Of a stretch of 64,000 bases of DNA, positions 37,250 to 47,539 are shown piece by piece. The DNA lies in NCBI RefSeq assembly GCF_964204865.1, contig NC_135259.1:5900974-5964973 (forward strand), in the 5' to 3' direction. The notes under the pieces are model-generated. The model made no database searches. It was not told the origin of the DNA and was given only the letters and a program-made list of their open reading frames with translations. Source of the stretch: Styela clava. Its lineage: Eukaryota > Chordata > Ascidiacea > Stolidobranchia > Styelidae. Every line of letters begins with the position of its first letter. The first letter of the stretch is position 1. Made by a program: the position numbers and the translations under genes.

Positions 37250-37925
37250 TAACGCATAGGTAAATAATATACAGTAAGTGTGTGAATATGAAATGAATCG
37301 GCGGTGTTTGTACATCACTTAAATGGCTGAATATGTATATTTAGTTGATCATCAGTACATATGACATTGGTTGTATATGTACATTACATGAATGGCTTCA
37401 CATGTACTGTACATTAAATTGGTAGTGTATGCATATGACATGATATGACACATTAAATTAAATGCCTTCATAAGCTGATATAGTTGACTATGATTTACAT
37501 ACATATGACATTGTCTTATTGTGTACAATACTTGAGGGGCCGTTTAAGTATATTGCGTAGTCTATATGAGCATATTGCATTGGCTGTGTATGCACATTAA
37601 TCGATTGGCCGTGTCTGTATTAATTTGGCTCTATCTGCATATGATATTGACTTTTGTATGTGCGTCACTTCCACATTACTTTATAAGTATATTGAGTGAC
37701 TATACATATATATAGTATTGACTATGTGCATTACTTGAATGGCTATATATGCATATCTGTATGGGTGTATATATGTGTAATATTGGCTGTGTATGTACAT
37801 CACCAAAATGGCTGTACTTTTATACTAATTAGCTATGTATGCATATGGCATTGGCTATATATGTATATTTAGTTGGCGCAATATGTATAGTTTTAGCTGT
37901 ATATGTATATCATGTTACCAACTTC
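37250..37925 (+). repeat. Degenerate minisatellite, TTGGCTGTATATGCATAT type
   Basis: Many diverged units of about 25-35 bases share a TGGCTGTATATGTACAT core with ACATGACATTGGC-like spacers across nearly 700 bp. The reverse complement of the same core forms the array at 31800-32340. No long frame results. Confidence 0.7.
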
Positions 37926-38614
37926 ACTCCACAGTTTTACGGTTTTTACAGGGACTCCTCGTCGTCGTGGGGTGAATCACAAAACGTCTGCCCAATTACA
38001 CCTCCAAGATCGAAAGTATACATTTTGGCTAATTTATTTATCACGCAGTGCAGTTGTTAATCTGAGCCAGTTACTTGCTTGGTACATACTATTGACAAGA
38101 TTACTGATGAGTCATGAAATATATATATATATATATATAAAATATTCTAATATTTCCGTAATAGATTTTGTGTTCGACAAATTCGATTATATGAGCCATC
38201 CAGGCCCCATCTATCATACTAACAATTAGGGGATGTAGAGTTGTAATATATACATAGCTAATACAGACATAACTTGAAACAATAAGACTATCAAAACGCC
38301 TTTGACCTCCAAAATAGACAATAATACAGCCCTTTAATTGAACGCCATGTGTCGGTTTACGATGTGTCCACATATTGGCGTTTATTCTTCTGTTTTATCG
38401 AAGACATTCATAGCGATTCATAGTTTATGGAATTAACAGGTACCTCTGTAATTAACAGAGTCGATTATAAATGCCTGCTACTACTTATCGCCATAGCGAT
38501 ATTGATGTGAGCACGAAAAAATGAACTTTACAATGCCTTTTTGTAAATCTAATGACAAATTACACCATTGCCAAATAAAGCTGATAATTCGAAATAAGAA
38601 CAACTCATGAAATT

Positions 38615-39005
38615 TTCTCCCTTAATCAATTTTATTTTGAAACAAGCTCTGACCCACGAAGATACCATGTTACTTGTTAACGGCTACGTACGAACAAATC
38701 GGACGGTCACAGCTGGTAAAGAAAAACGTAGATTACGTGATTGTCTTTGTCAACATTTCCAATAAAAATCTGTAAAATGTAACTGCAATGTCGAGCCTCC
38801 AATCTTACACTTGCGGCATTCCGCCGAATATGAATACTTCAGTTTCAGTCAATTCCACATTTACAGTTAACTTGAAATTATTTGTCACCAACCTTCGCAA
38901 CCTTCTTTATTGTAGACATTCCATCTACAGCATGTCTTCAGGTTATCTTCACCCAATTTTGATTTAGGCGCCCCAAGGTCTTTTTGTATCACCTACGTTT
39001 TCTGT
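38615..39005 (-). pseudogene. Remnant of a third collagen-discoidin gene copy
   Basis: About 38618-38768 aligns with exon 5 of the two intact neighbouring genes (it starts IFIGNVDKDNHVI and then breaks with stops and frame changes). About 38920-38990 aligns with exon 4 (NVGD at the start, then stops). Beyond 39090 the sequence jumps to match the 5' flank of the intact copies near 42590, so roughly 2 kb with exons 1-3 has been deleted. No functional protein is possible. It shows that the locus once held at least three tandem units. Confidence 0.75.
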
Positions 39006-40047
39006 GTTAGAATTATGGAATGTTTTCATTGCTGTTATAAATCAAATTAGAATATGGATGTAAATGAAGAAATTATATTTTTATTCATACCTTAATTTCA
39101 CTTTTGTAATGTAACAATACTTTAAATTATACTGTTTTATAAAGAAGTTACCCCTTTATGAGAATTATCTATATTACTATAACCTTCCGGCAAATGAAAT
39201 GCTCTTTCTGTCGAGAGTATCCCGGATTTGTTAAACTTCGTGCTAAACTTTAAATATCAAAATGCATTTTCACAATGTTCACTTGTTCGGTCTGCCAATG
39301 AGCCTCAAGTACGCAAAAAGCAAATCGATTTCTCTGCAGTAGTGTCTACCGTGCCGACGAGAAATTAAAAAAAAATGTTGTTTTCATATTATTCAGTTCT
39401 GTATCTATTAAATTTGAAAGAAATGGATTTTTTTTTTAAATCGTATAATTTGAAATGAAAAAAAAAAACGTTGCGCTACCTTTTGCCTTTTTATATTTGA
39501 AGCAAATACTTATGCTCTAAATGTCAAGACTACTACTGCCTAGTAACAAATGAACTGACAAATATTCATTCCATCAATGTCAAAGTTACTTTCGTTCTAT
39601 CATTCTGTTCAATAAATACGCCTCGCTAACAAGAATGAATTGAATGCCAGAAAACACGAATAAATCTTAATTCATCTCGAAAAATGAATTGTTAACCTTT
39701 CTTGAAGTATCGCAATGTTTAATGTAGATTGAATTTGAGAAATAATACCAGCACACGTACTTACATGAAAACATCAAATTAAATACAGAGTAATGCATGG
39801 GTGTTTCATAAATAACGTGATAACGAAAGAATGAATTAACAATATTTTCACAATATTTCAATAATTTCATACTAACGTACTAAAATATAAATATATCGCT
39901 GCCCCACTTATTTCACGGTTGCTCCACTTGTATCAATTGTCACTTTTAACACTCGTTTGTCGATTTAACTGTTTTCCATGGCGATACTTAATAAAAGCAG
40001 AAAGTTCAAACTGTACGATTATGTGAACATAATTTTAATATTTTATA

Positions 40048-42260
40048 TTAAAACAAATCATGACATTCTCCCTTGATCAATTCCATTCTGAGACAAGCTC
40101 TGAACCACGGAGATACAGTGTTCCATGTCAACGGGTACAGACGAACAATTCGACAGATCATTGGCGTAGGAAAAATATTGATCACGTGAGTATCTTTGTC
40201 TGTGTTTCCGACGAAAATCTACAACAGTAAGTTGTGATTATGCCCTTCTTATCATTACACACATCATTTATGAAAATCAAGCTTTCGAATTATTTTCAAC
40301 TCTGTCAAACTGTCACAGTTTTAATATTGATATTCAAATTTATTTCACCTTCTCAGATCTATTTTCCATTATTGTCGACAATTCATTCACAGCAGGTCCG
40401 CAAGATATCTTGAATGTTTTTACCCAATTTTGATTTCCCCGTTGATGTTTTGGTCTTCCCTGAATAACTACTCCAGCTACTGATTTGGTAGCTCCGAGAT
40501 CTATTTGTATCCACTCACCCACGTTATCTGTGTAAGAATTTCGAAATATTGTTTTTTTTTCGTATTTATAGAATCAGAATATGGATGTAAATCGAGAAAT
40601 CTATCTCTTTATAAGTATGTGCATGGCTGAATATGAGTGGGTTGGTTGCATATACGAGAAAACGAGATATTTTACCCAAGAACGGTGTAAGAAAAATAAA
40701 GCAAATGTTAATATTTAAGTTATTTATACGAGACAAAAGACGGTGCTACTTTGATATGAGAATTCAGGGATTTTACTTAGGGTTAGGGTCTGAATACGAG
40801 AATGTTTTATGCAATTGAGATCACGTGAGAAAGTGAGATCAGATACCAAATTTGCACCCACGAGTCATTGCTCGCTTTGTGAAACCCTAAATAATGTACA
40901 TTTGCGTGAAAGTATGTGGAATGCGGAAATATTAATCATCACCAAACATTCTAATTACATCATATTTTAGTCTATTTCCATGGTCTATCTAAAAGCAGAA
41001 GAACAAATGGAATACGCATGTCTAAGAAATCAATTGAAAGCACTTGTTTTCGGACACCAAGATCCAACTTCTGTCATTTCCTTTGAGCTTGTTGAAAGTC
41101 TAACTCTACTGTCCAATCTCGCAAAATGTGGAGCTAATCGGTGATCAACAAACGAAGATGCTGTGATCTTTTCGTCAGGAATATCGTTACTTTTCATTCC
41201 CAATGAGCAATAGGACACTGCAAAAACAAAGGAAATATTTTAGAAAAACTCCTGATTCTATAAAACATTCCAAAATGAGAAGGCAAATGTTGAGAACTCT
41301 ACGGGTTTTATCCACATTACGATTAACCACCCTCTGACACAGTAAAGTCCAGCAATCTTTTAACACAGGGATCTCCAAACACTGATTTATGCATGGAGTA
41401 CATAATTTTCCACAATAATTTCATTCATTTTGTTAAGCATAAATCTCTTATGATACCCAATGCTGATGAGACTCGATAATACGTTACATAATGAAAACAG
41501 TATGATTCTAAAACATTATTTAGATTTTAAAACATATTTTACCTTATTTGAATATAACAAACTAAGATATATATTGAATTATTATTGTTAGTATGGTAAG
41601 ACTAAAGAAATTGGTGCAAGTATTAGAATCAAAAGAAATGGAACAATTCCCTTGTTAGAATCAAATATAGTATTTGTAGGTAGTTTCTCACGTTTGGGGA
41701 TGAGATCAATTTTTTTCTTCATTTCCGCTGTAAATTTAGAATGAAAGTATTAAAAGGTATGGAAGATCAATATAGGAATAAGAATATATATATGTATATA
41801 CACACATAGAGTATTTTAATAAATCTCAGTAATATTAGAACTCATTTATTAATTAATTTCTATTTTCACTCTTAAATTCTTTTATTACAAATTAAATGAT
41901 ATTGAAAACGAGACCAATAATTCATTTTGAAATAGGCTCCGTCATTGCCGATATTAGTGTAATTGTGGCATTGAAAATGAACACCTCGATACTACCTTCG
42001 AAGAGTCTCTGGCGTTCTTCTACATCGTCGCATGTTCCTTGAATTCCTTGATCTCCTTTTAATCCAGGTGGGCCTTGTTCACCAATTGGTCCTCTTTTTC
42101 CTGGTCTTCCCTGACATTCCTTACCACATCCTGTTTGAGAATGATTAGGTGGTCTGTCTTTCATCAAAGCAGAACAAAATTCGTAAACGTTCGGTATTTG
42201 ACATTTTACACGAATTGACAGAAATGCAAATGCTAATACAATTGAGCAATAAAACCTCAT
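40048..42260 (-). CDS. Secreted collagen-discoidin lectin, copy A, 5 exons
   Basis: Exons on the minus strand: 41996-42260, 41692-41727, 41044-41217, 40349-40527 and 40048-40218, with phases 1, 1, 1, 0 all consistent, giving 274 residues. Residues 1-20 are a signal peptide. Cysteines at 29, 45 and 49 precede a short collagen stretch (GRPGKRGPIGEQGPPGLKG and on, 51-77, about nine G-x-y triplets). A charged linker (EERQRLFEAEMKKKIDLIPK) follows. An F5/8 type C (discoidin) domain runs from about 104 to 270: LGMKSNDIPDEKITASS, WCPKTNNVGEWIQIDLG, VAGVVIQGR, WVKTFKISCG, IFVGNTD and RLYPLTWN, with C104 and C270 placed for the usual disulfide. Collagen stretches trimerise, so the product is probably a secreted trimeric recognition lectin. 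The ligand is unknown. ATG 42260 is preferred because copy B starts at the same position. Confidence 0.88.
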
Positions 42261-42269
42261 GATTAGCAA

Positions 42270-42900
42270 TAACTAGAAATATAGTCGATCTGTATAAGTA
42301 TTATTGTACTTACCATTGTCAGAAACCTAAAGGTAAATTATCAGTTTGCTTAAAGTAGGCTTATCGCGTAAGTAAAACTGAGGGAGAACTATTTTCTTGG
42401 CAGTTTTTTTTTCTTTTTTAAGTCAAAATAATCTTCAGTTTGAATGAACTTAAAGTTTGAACATATAGTAAAGCCGAATACATCCTTTTTCCAATACACG
42501 GGCTCGAGTAAACACAACTTTTGTAGTTTACACCTCATTTAGAGGGTCGAAAACACTTTGCTACAATTTAACCTTCTCATTGAAGAGTATGAAACGCTGT
42601 TTCTGTCTAAATTTAAAGTATCCCGGATTCGTTGAACTTCGTACATGCATTTTCTGCCATTGAGGTACGTTAAAACCGAATCGATTTCTCTGCGGTAGTG
42701 TCTAAAGTGCCGATGAAAAATTAAAAAAAATGTTGTTCTAATATTATTCAATCTCGAACCTATTGAATTTAAGATATCAAAACACTCCGCACTACCTTTT
42801 ATTTTTTCATATTTATCCCACACACTTATGCTATGAATGCCATGACTAGTGCCCAGTAACAAATAAACTAACCAATATTCATTCCATTGTAGCGAATGTG
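42270..42900. other. 5' flank of copy A, duplicated flank sequence
   Basis: It shares blocks (for example GTATCCCGGATTCGTTGAAC) with 39190-39260, so it is part of the tandem unit. A 147-codon frame on the minus strand at 42539-42982 shows no domain and is judged spurious. Confidence 0.5.
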
Positions 42901-43230
42901 GATTGAAACTATGGGTTTGAATGATATTTAACCCCTTTGTAATAATAACCCCTTTGTGTGAATTCAATGAAAAATAGGTCATTCGAGCAGCTTCCCTGAT
43001 TAATAGTTATCTCGACAGCTATACAAGACTGCGCTTGCTGTGTAAACTTTTTTTTTGTATCGACCAATTTGGATGACGTGTTTCCGGCCTCATTGTAACT
43101 ATGAATTTGAATGATATTTAACCCCTTTGTATTAATAGTGTGAGAATTCACTAAAATAGGTCATTCGAGCAGCTTCCCTTATTAATAGTTATCGCGACAG
43201 CTACAAGCCTTCGTTTTCTGTGTATAGCCT
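42901..43230. repeat. 190-bp-period tandem duplication
   Basis: The blocks TTGAATGATATTTAACCCCT and GGTCATTCGAGCAGCTTCCC occur twice, about 190 bases apart. The second copy has small deletions. It lies between the two lectin genes, in the 5' flank of copy A. Confidence 0.8.
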
Positions 43231-43689
43231 TCTTTCATAGCCGCCTATGCCATCAATGTCAAAGTTACTTTCTTTCTATCATCCTCTTCAATAAATACGC
43301 TTCGCTAACGAGAATGAATTGAATGCTAAAAACACATCATTTCAATTCATCTTGAAACATTAATATCTTTCTTGAAGTATCGTCATGTTTAACGCAGTAT
43401 AAAATAACAAAAAATACGTGCACACGCACTCAACATAATAACCCATTAAACTACATTAAATGCAGAGTAATACATGAGGAATCATGAATTAACGTGGTAT
43501 CGTACGGATTGTTTAGCCATATTTTTAGCTAATCAGTAATGTATTTTGACTTAGGGGGTACGGCGGTTGCGCGTGGCAGATAAACTATAAATGATTACTC
43601 AGATCACAAGAAACTGAAACAGATCACAATATTACTGTTTTAAAAGATAAAATATATCCGTGTCTCAAATATGACCTGTCCCAATTGTC

Positions 43690-44140
43690 TCACGCTTGCT
43701 CCTCTTATATCAATTGTCACTTTTGTCTATTACTTTTAACCGTTTGTATCGTTTGTCCCATCCACACTTGTATCATTTTCTGCACCTGAAACACACTTGC
43801 TCCACGTGTCCCACACTTGTCGCTCTTGTATCACTTGTCTCCCGTGTCCTATTTGTATCACTTTACCATGTATCCTGCTTTCGTGCCACTTTTCCTACTT
43901 ATATCGCTCGTGCAACGTTTTCAACTAGTATTATTTGTAGGCTACTACTTTTCTCACCTGCCAAGCACTTGACCCCTTGTAGGCTATTACTTGTCCCACG
44001 TGTTCTAATGTGCCCCACTTGTTCCACGTGTCTCGTAGTCGTAGGTCTTGTATCAACTGCCCCACGTGTTCCATTCTTGCCCTGATTGTCTCACCTGCCA
44101 CGCACTTGTCCCCTTATATCGCTTGTCCTACACCAGCGGT
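43690..44140 (+). repeat. CACTTGT-type degenerate minisatellite
   Basis: Short units such as CACTTGTCCCAC, CACGTGTCC and CTTGTATCACTTGTC recur every 10-20 bases over about 450 bp. This gives pyrimidine-rich frames (L, S, P, V, C) that are compositional. A related fragment (TCCACTTGTATCAATTGTCA) lies at about 39920, in the equivalent position of the neighbouring unit. Confidence 0.6.
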
Positions 44141-44636
44141 ATCAGTACATGTGTACACTCAAAGAATAACTTTTTATTATAGAATGGCAGATTTTGAGAA
44201 TATTTTTATGCCTATACTTTGGTCGCTGTTGGCAGACAATCGGAGCCAATTACTTGATGTATAACGGTCGTTAATAGGATTACTGAAGAAGAATAGAATA
44301 TCTATATATATACAGTAAAAGAATTGAGTGGACATTTCGGTCGACTTCAAGTATAAAAGTCTTGCAATATTGCAAATATTGCAACAATCTTCTCCAAATT
44401 ACATTAGTCAATGACTTTTTTAATTGGACTCTGAACTCGTACAATTTTGCCTATTCAAAACAAAACATCCATGCGACTATACCACCAATGTGTCTATGTA
44501 GCTATGAACAATATATATATATATATGTAGTTTCTGAGATTTATTAGTTCATATAGTCATTATTTGTTTCAACTGATCGCCATGGCGATAAAGATCAAAC
44601 TGTACAATTGTGTGAACATAATGAAAATATTTTTGA

Positions 44637-47539
44637 TTAAAACAAATCATGACATTCTCCTTTGATCAATTCCATTCTGAGACAAGCTCTGACCCATGGA
44701 GATACCGTGTTCCACGTCAACGGGTACAGACGAACAAATCGACAGGTCATTGACGTAGAGAAAAGTTTGATCACGGGACTATCTTTGTCTGTGTTTCCGA
44801 CGAAAATCTGCAACAAAAAGTTGTATCATGTCTTTCTTTTTAATACACACATCATTTTTGCAAATCAAACTTTTCCAATTATTTTTAATTCTAGCAAACC
44901 GTCAGAACTGTTATCATTAATATTCCAATTATTATTTACCTTCTCAGACCCATTTTCCATTATTGTTGACAATTCATCCACAGTATGTCCGCAAGATATC
45001 TTGAATGTCTTCACCCAACATTGATTTCCCCATTGATTTTTCGGCCTTCCTTGAATAACTACTCCAGCTACGGATTTGGGAGTCCCGAGATCTATTTGTA
45101 TCCATTCACCTACGTTATCTGTGTAATACATTTGAAATGTTGATTTTATTCGATATATAAATCGAATCAGGATCTAGAAATTATTCACATTCACATTAAT
45201 TGCATCAATTTGATAGAAATAATTCTTGATTAGCTTTGTATATGGTTTATGAATGAAATTTTTGCATATACATAAAAAACGAAATGTTTTCTACAAAAAC
45301 GATGTAAGTCGAGGTGAAGTAAATGCTAAAATTAAAGTTATGCATACCATACAAAACACTATGCTACTTCGGTATGCGTCTCACTGATTATGTGATCTCA
45401 AGAATTTTATTTAGGGTTGGGAACTGAATTCTACGAGAATATCTTTATGAGATTAAAAGCATACAAAAGTGGTCAGATTACGTTAAGCAAGTACGATCAC
45501 ATAGCAAATTGGCACCCACAAGTCAATGCTAGTTTATAAAACCATACGTAATGTATATTTGTGTGCAATATATGAAATGCGGAAATATAAATCATTACCA
45601 AATATGCTAATTACATCATATTTTAGTGTATTTTCATGCTCTTTTTAAAAAAATCAAGAAAAATGGAATAAACATGTCTGAGAAATCAATTAATTGAGAG
45701 CACTTGTTTTCGGACACCAAGATGCAACTTCTATCGTCGAAGTTGCGCTTGTTGAAAGTCCAACTCTACTGTTCAATCTGGCAAAATGTGGAGCAAATCG
45801 GTGATCAACAAACGAAGATGCTGTGATCATTTCATCAGGAATTTCATTACTTTTCATTCCCAATGAGCAATAGGACACTGCAAAAACAAAGGAATATATT
45901 AGAAAAACTCGTGATTGTACAAAATATTTCAAAACAAAATAACAAGTGTTGGGAACTTTACGGGTTTTATCGACATTACGATTAATCAACCTTTGACAGA
46001 GAAAAGTCCAGCGATCCTCTCAAGGATATGGATCTTCAAACAGTAGTTTATGCATAGAGTACATTATTTGGTGCTCCCGAAGTATTCGTACCAAGATGGC
46101 GCACAACCTGAACATAATATGTGTAACAGGTTGGGGTTGTTCAGGTTGTGCGTCATCTTGGTACGAATTCTTCCGGAGCGCCCATTATTTTACACAATAA
46201 CCTCATTTATTTTGTTGAGCATAAATACATTATGACACGCAATGCTGATGAGTCTAGATAATACGCTACATCAGCTTTTCTCAAACTATGTTCCGCGGAG
46301 CACGCTGTTCCGCTAACTTCTTCGAAGTGTTCCGCGGGACAGGAATCGAAACTGCGACTAATTTGCTCGCTATGGCGATCACGGTCGTACTTCGGCGACT
46401 CTGGGTCATAAATTTGTCTTCCAACTGGTGGACAGGCTTTGCTAACTGAACAGGCTGACGAACCTCGTACCAGTCTGGAAATCATAGCGTTTTCGTTTAA
46501 CGTTCAATAGTGTTGGGACATTTTTTATTTGTCAAGTTTACAGCAAATTTTTAATTTCACCATATTTTTTAGAAGCCTCCCTTCTCAATTTGTTAGTTTA
46601 AAACTGGAAGCTTCCAAAGATGCTGCGATAGGCCGCTTGTTAGAGTTGATGCATAAAGTAAATTCATAAACGAATTTTCTATTACCAATGTTACCTCCTT
46701 TTTTCATGGTGTTCCGCGAGACGAGATGAAAAGCGTAGGTGTTCCGGGACAAAAAAAAGTTGAGAATCGCTGCACTACATAATGAAATCAGTCTCACTAT
46801 AAAAGATTCCGTTTTAAACCATTTTTTACCTAATATGAATTTAACAAACGAAGATATATATTGAATTATATATGTTAGTATGGTTAGACTAAGAAAATTG
46901 GTATTGGAATTGAGAGAAATGAAACTATTCCCCCATTAGATTCAAAAATAAGTATTTTTAGGGAGTTACTCACGTTTGGGGATGAGATCAAATTTTTTCT
47001 TCATTTCCGCTGTAAAATTAGAATGAAAGTATTAAAAAATATGGAAGATCAAAATACGAATAAGAATATTTGTATATACACACGTAGAGTATTTTAATAA
47101 ATCTAAGTAATATTAGAGATCATTTATTAATTACATTTTCTTTTTCACTCTCAACATCTTTTATTGCAAACTAGATGATATTGAAATCGAAACCAATAAT
47201 TTATTTTGGAATGGGCTCCGTAACTACTATTATCAGCGAAATTGTGGCATTGAAAACAAACATTTCGATATTACCTTCGAAGAGTCGCTGGCGTTCTTCT
47301 ACGTCATCGCATGTTCCTTGAATTCCTTGATCTCCTTTTAATCCAGGTGGGCCTTGTTCACCGATTGGTCCTCTTTTTCCTGGTCTTCCCTGACATTCCT
47401 TCCTACATCCGGGTTGAGAATGATTAGGCCTTCTATCTTCCATCAAAGCAGAACAAAATTCGTAAACGTTTGGTATTTGACATTTCGCACGAATTGACAG
47501 AAATGCAAATGCTAATACAATTGAGCTATATAACCTCAT
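44637..47539 (-). CDS. Secreted collagen-discoidin lectin, copy B, 5 exons
   Basis: Exons on the minus strand: 47275-47539, 46974-47009, 45704-45877, 44940-45118 and 44637-44807. Every exon length (265, 36, 174, 179, 171) equals that of copy A, again giving 274 residues. The order is signal peptide, the same short collagen stretch, a linker with EMKKKFDLIPK, and a discoidin domain (LGMKSNEIPDEMITASS, WCPKTNNVGEWIQIDLG, VKTFKISCG, RLYPLTWN). Differences from copy A cluster in the discoidin loops (for example LSTSATSTIEVAS against LSTSSKEMTEVGS). Loops of this domain carry the ligand site, so specificities may differ; that is inference. Intron 2 holds a family A MITE and a 501-bp hAT element, both absent from copy A. 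All frames are open. Confidence 0.88.
46070..46182. mobile_element. Family A MITE, copy with perfect 8-bp TSD
   Basis: A 113-bp palindrome with ends GGTGCTCCCGAAG and the complement of GGCGCTCCGGAAG. It is flanked by perfect direct repeats CATTATTT (46062-46069 and 46183-46190). It is the best-preserved copy and defines the family termini. It lies in intron 2 of lectin copy B. Confidence 0.9.
46272..46772. mobile_element. Non-autonomous hAT element in intron 2 of lectin copy B
   Basis: The left end is CAGCTTTTCTCAAACTATGT and the right end the complement of CAGCGATTCTCAACTTTTTT. Subterminal GTTCCGCGG or GTTCCGGGAC motifs lie at both sides. Flanking repeats CGCTACAT and CACTACAT differ at one of eight bases. 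It has no transposase. Copy A lacks it. Confidence 0.82.

Larger units (their letters stand above)
31285..38600. other. Long gene-poor region rich in minisatellites and MITEs
   Basis: About 7.3 kb with no exon that I can support. The frame at 32807-33142 (111 codons, basic) has no domain. It contains the repeats at 31800-32340, 35699-35895, 36504-36842 and 37250-37925, a family A MITE at 34566-34675, and a TA microsatellite at about 38118-38140. A hAT-like terminus (TTTGAGAACCACTGC) near 33806 has no partner. Confidence 0.45.

Noticed and set aside
42539..42982. 147-codon minus-strand frame upstream of lectin copy A
   Set aside because: It lies in flank sequence repeated in the neighbouring unit without an open frame there, and has no domain.
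43696..44085. 129-codon frame rich in L, S, P and C
   Set aside because: It is a translation of a CACTTGT-type minisatellite.
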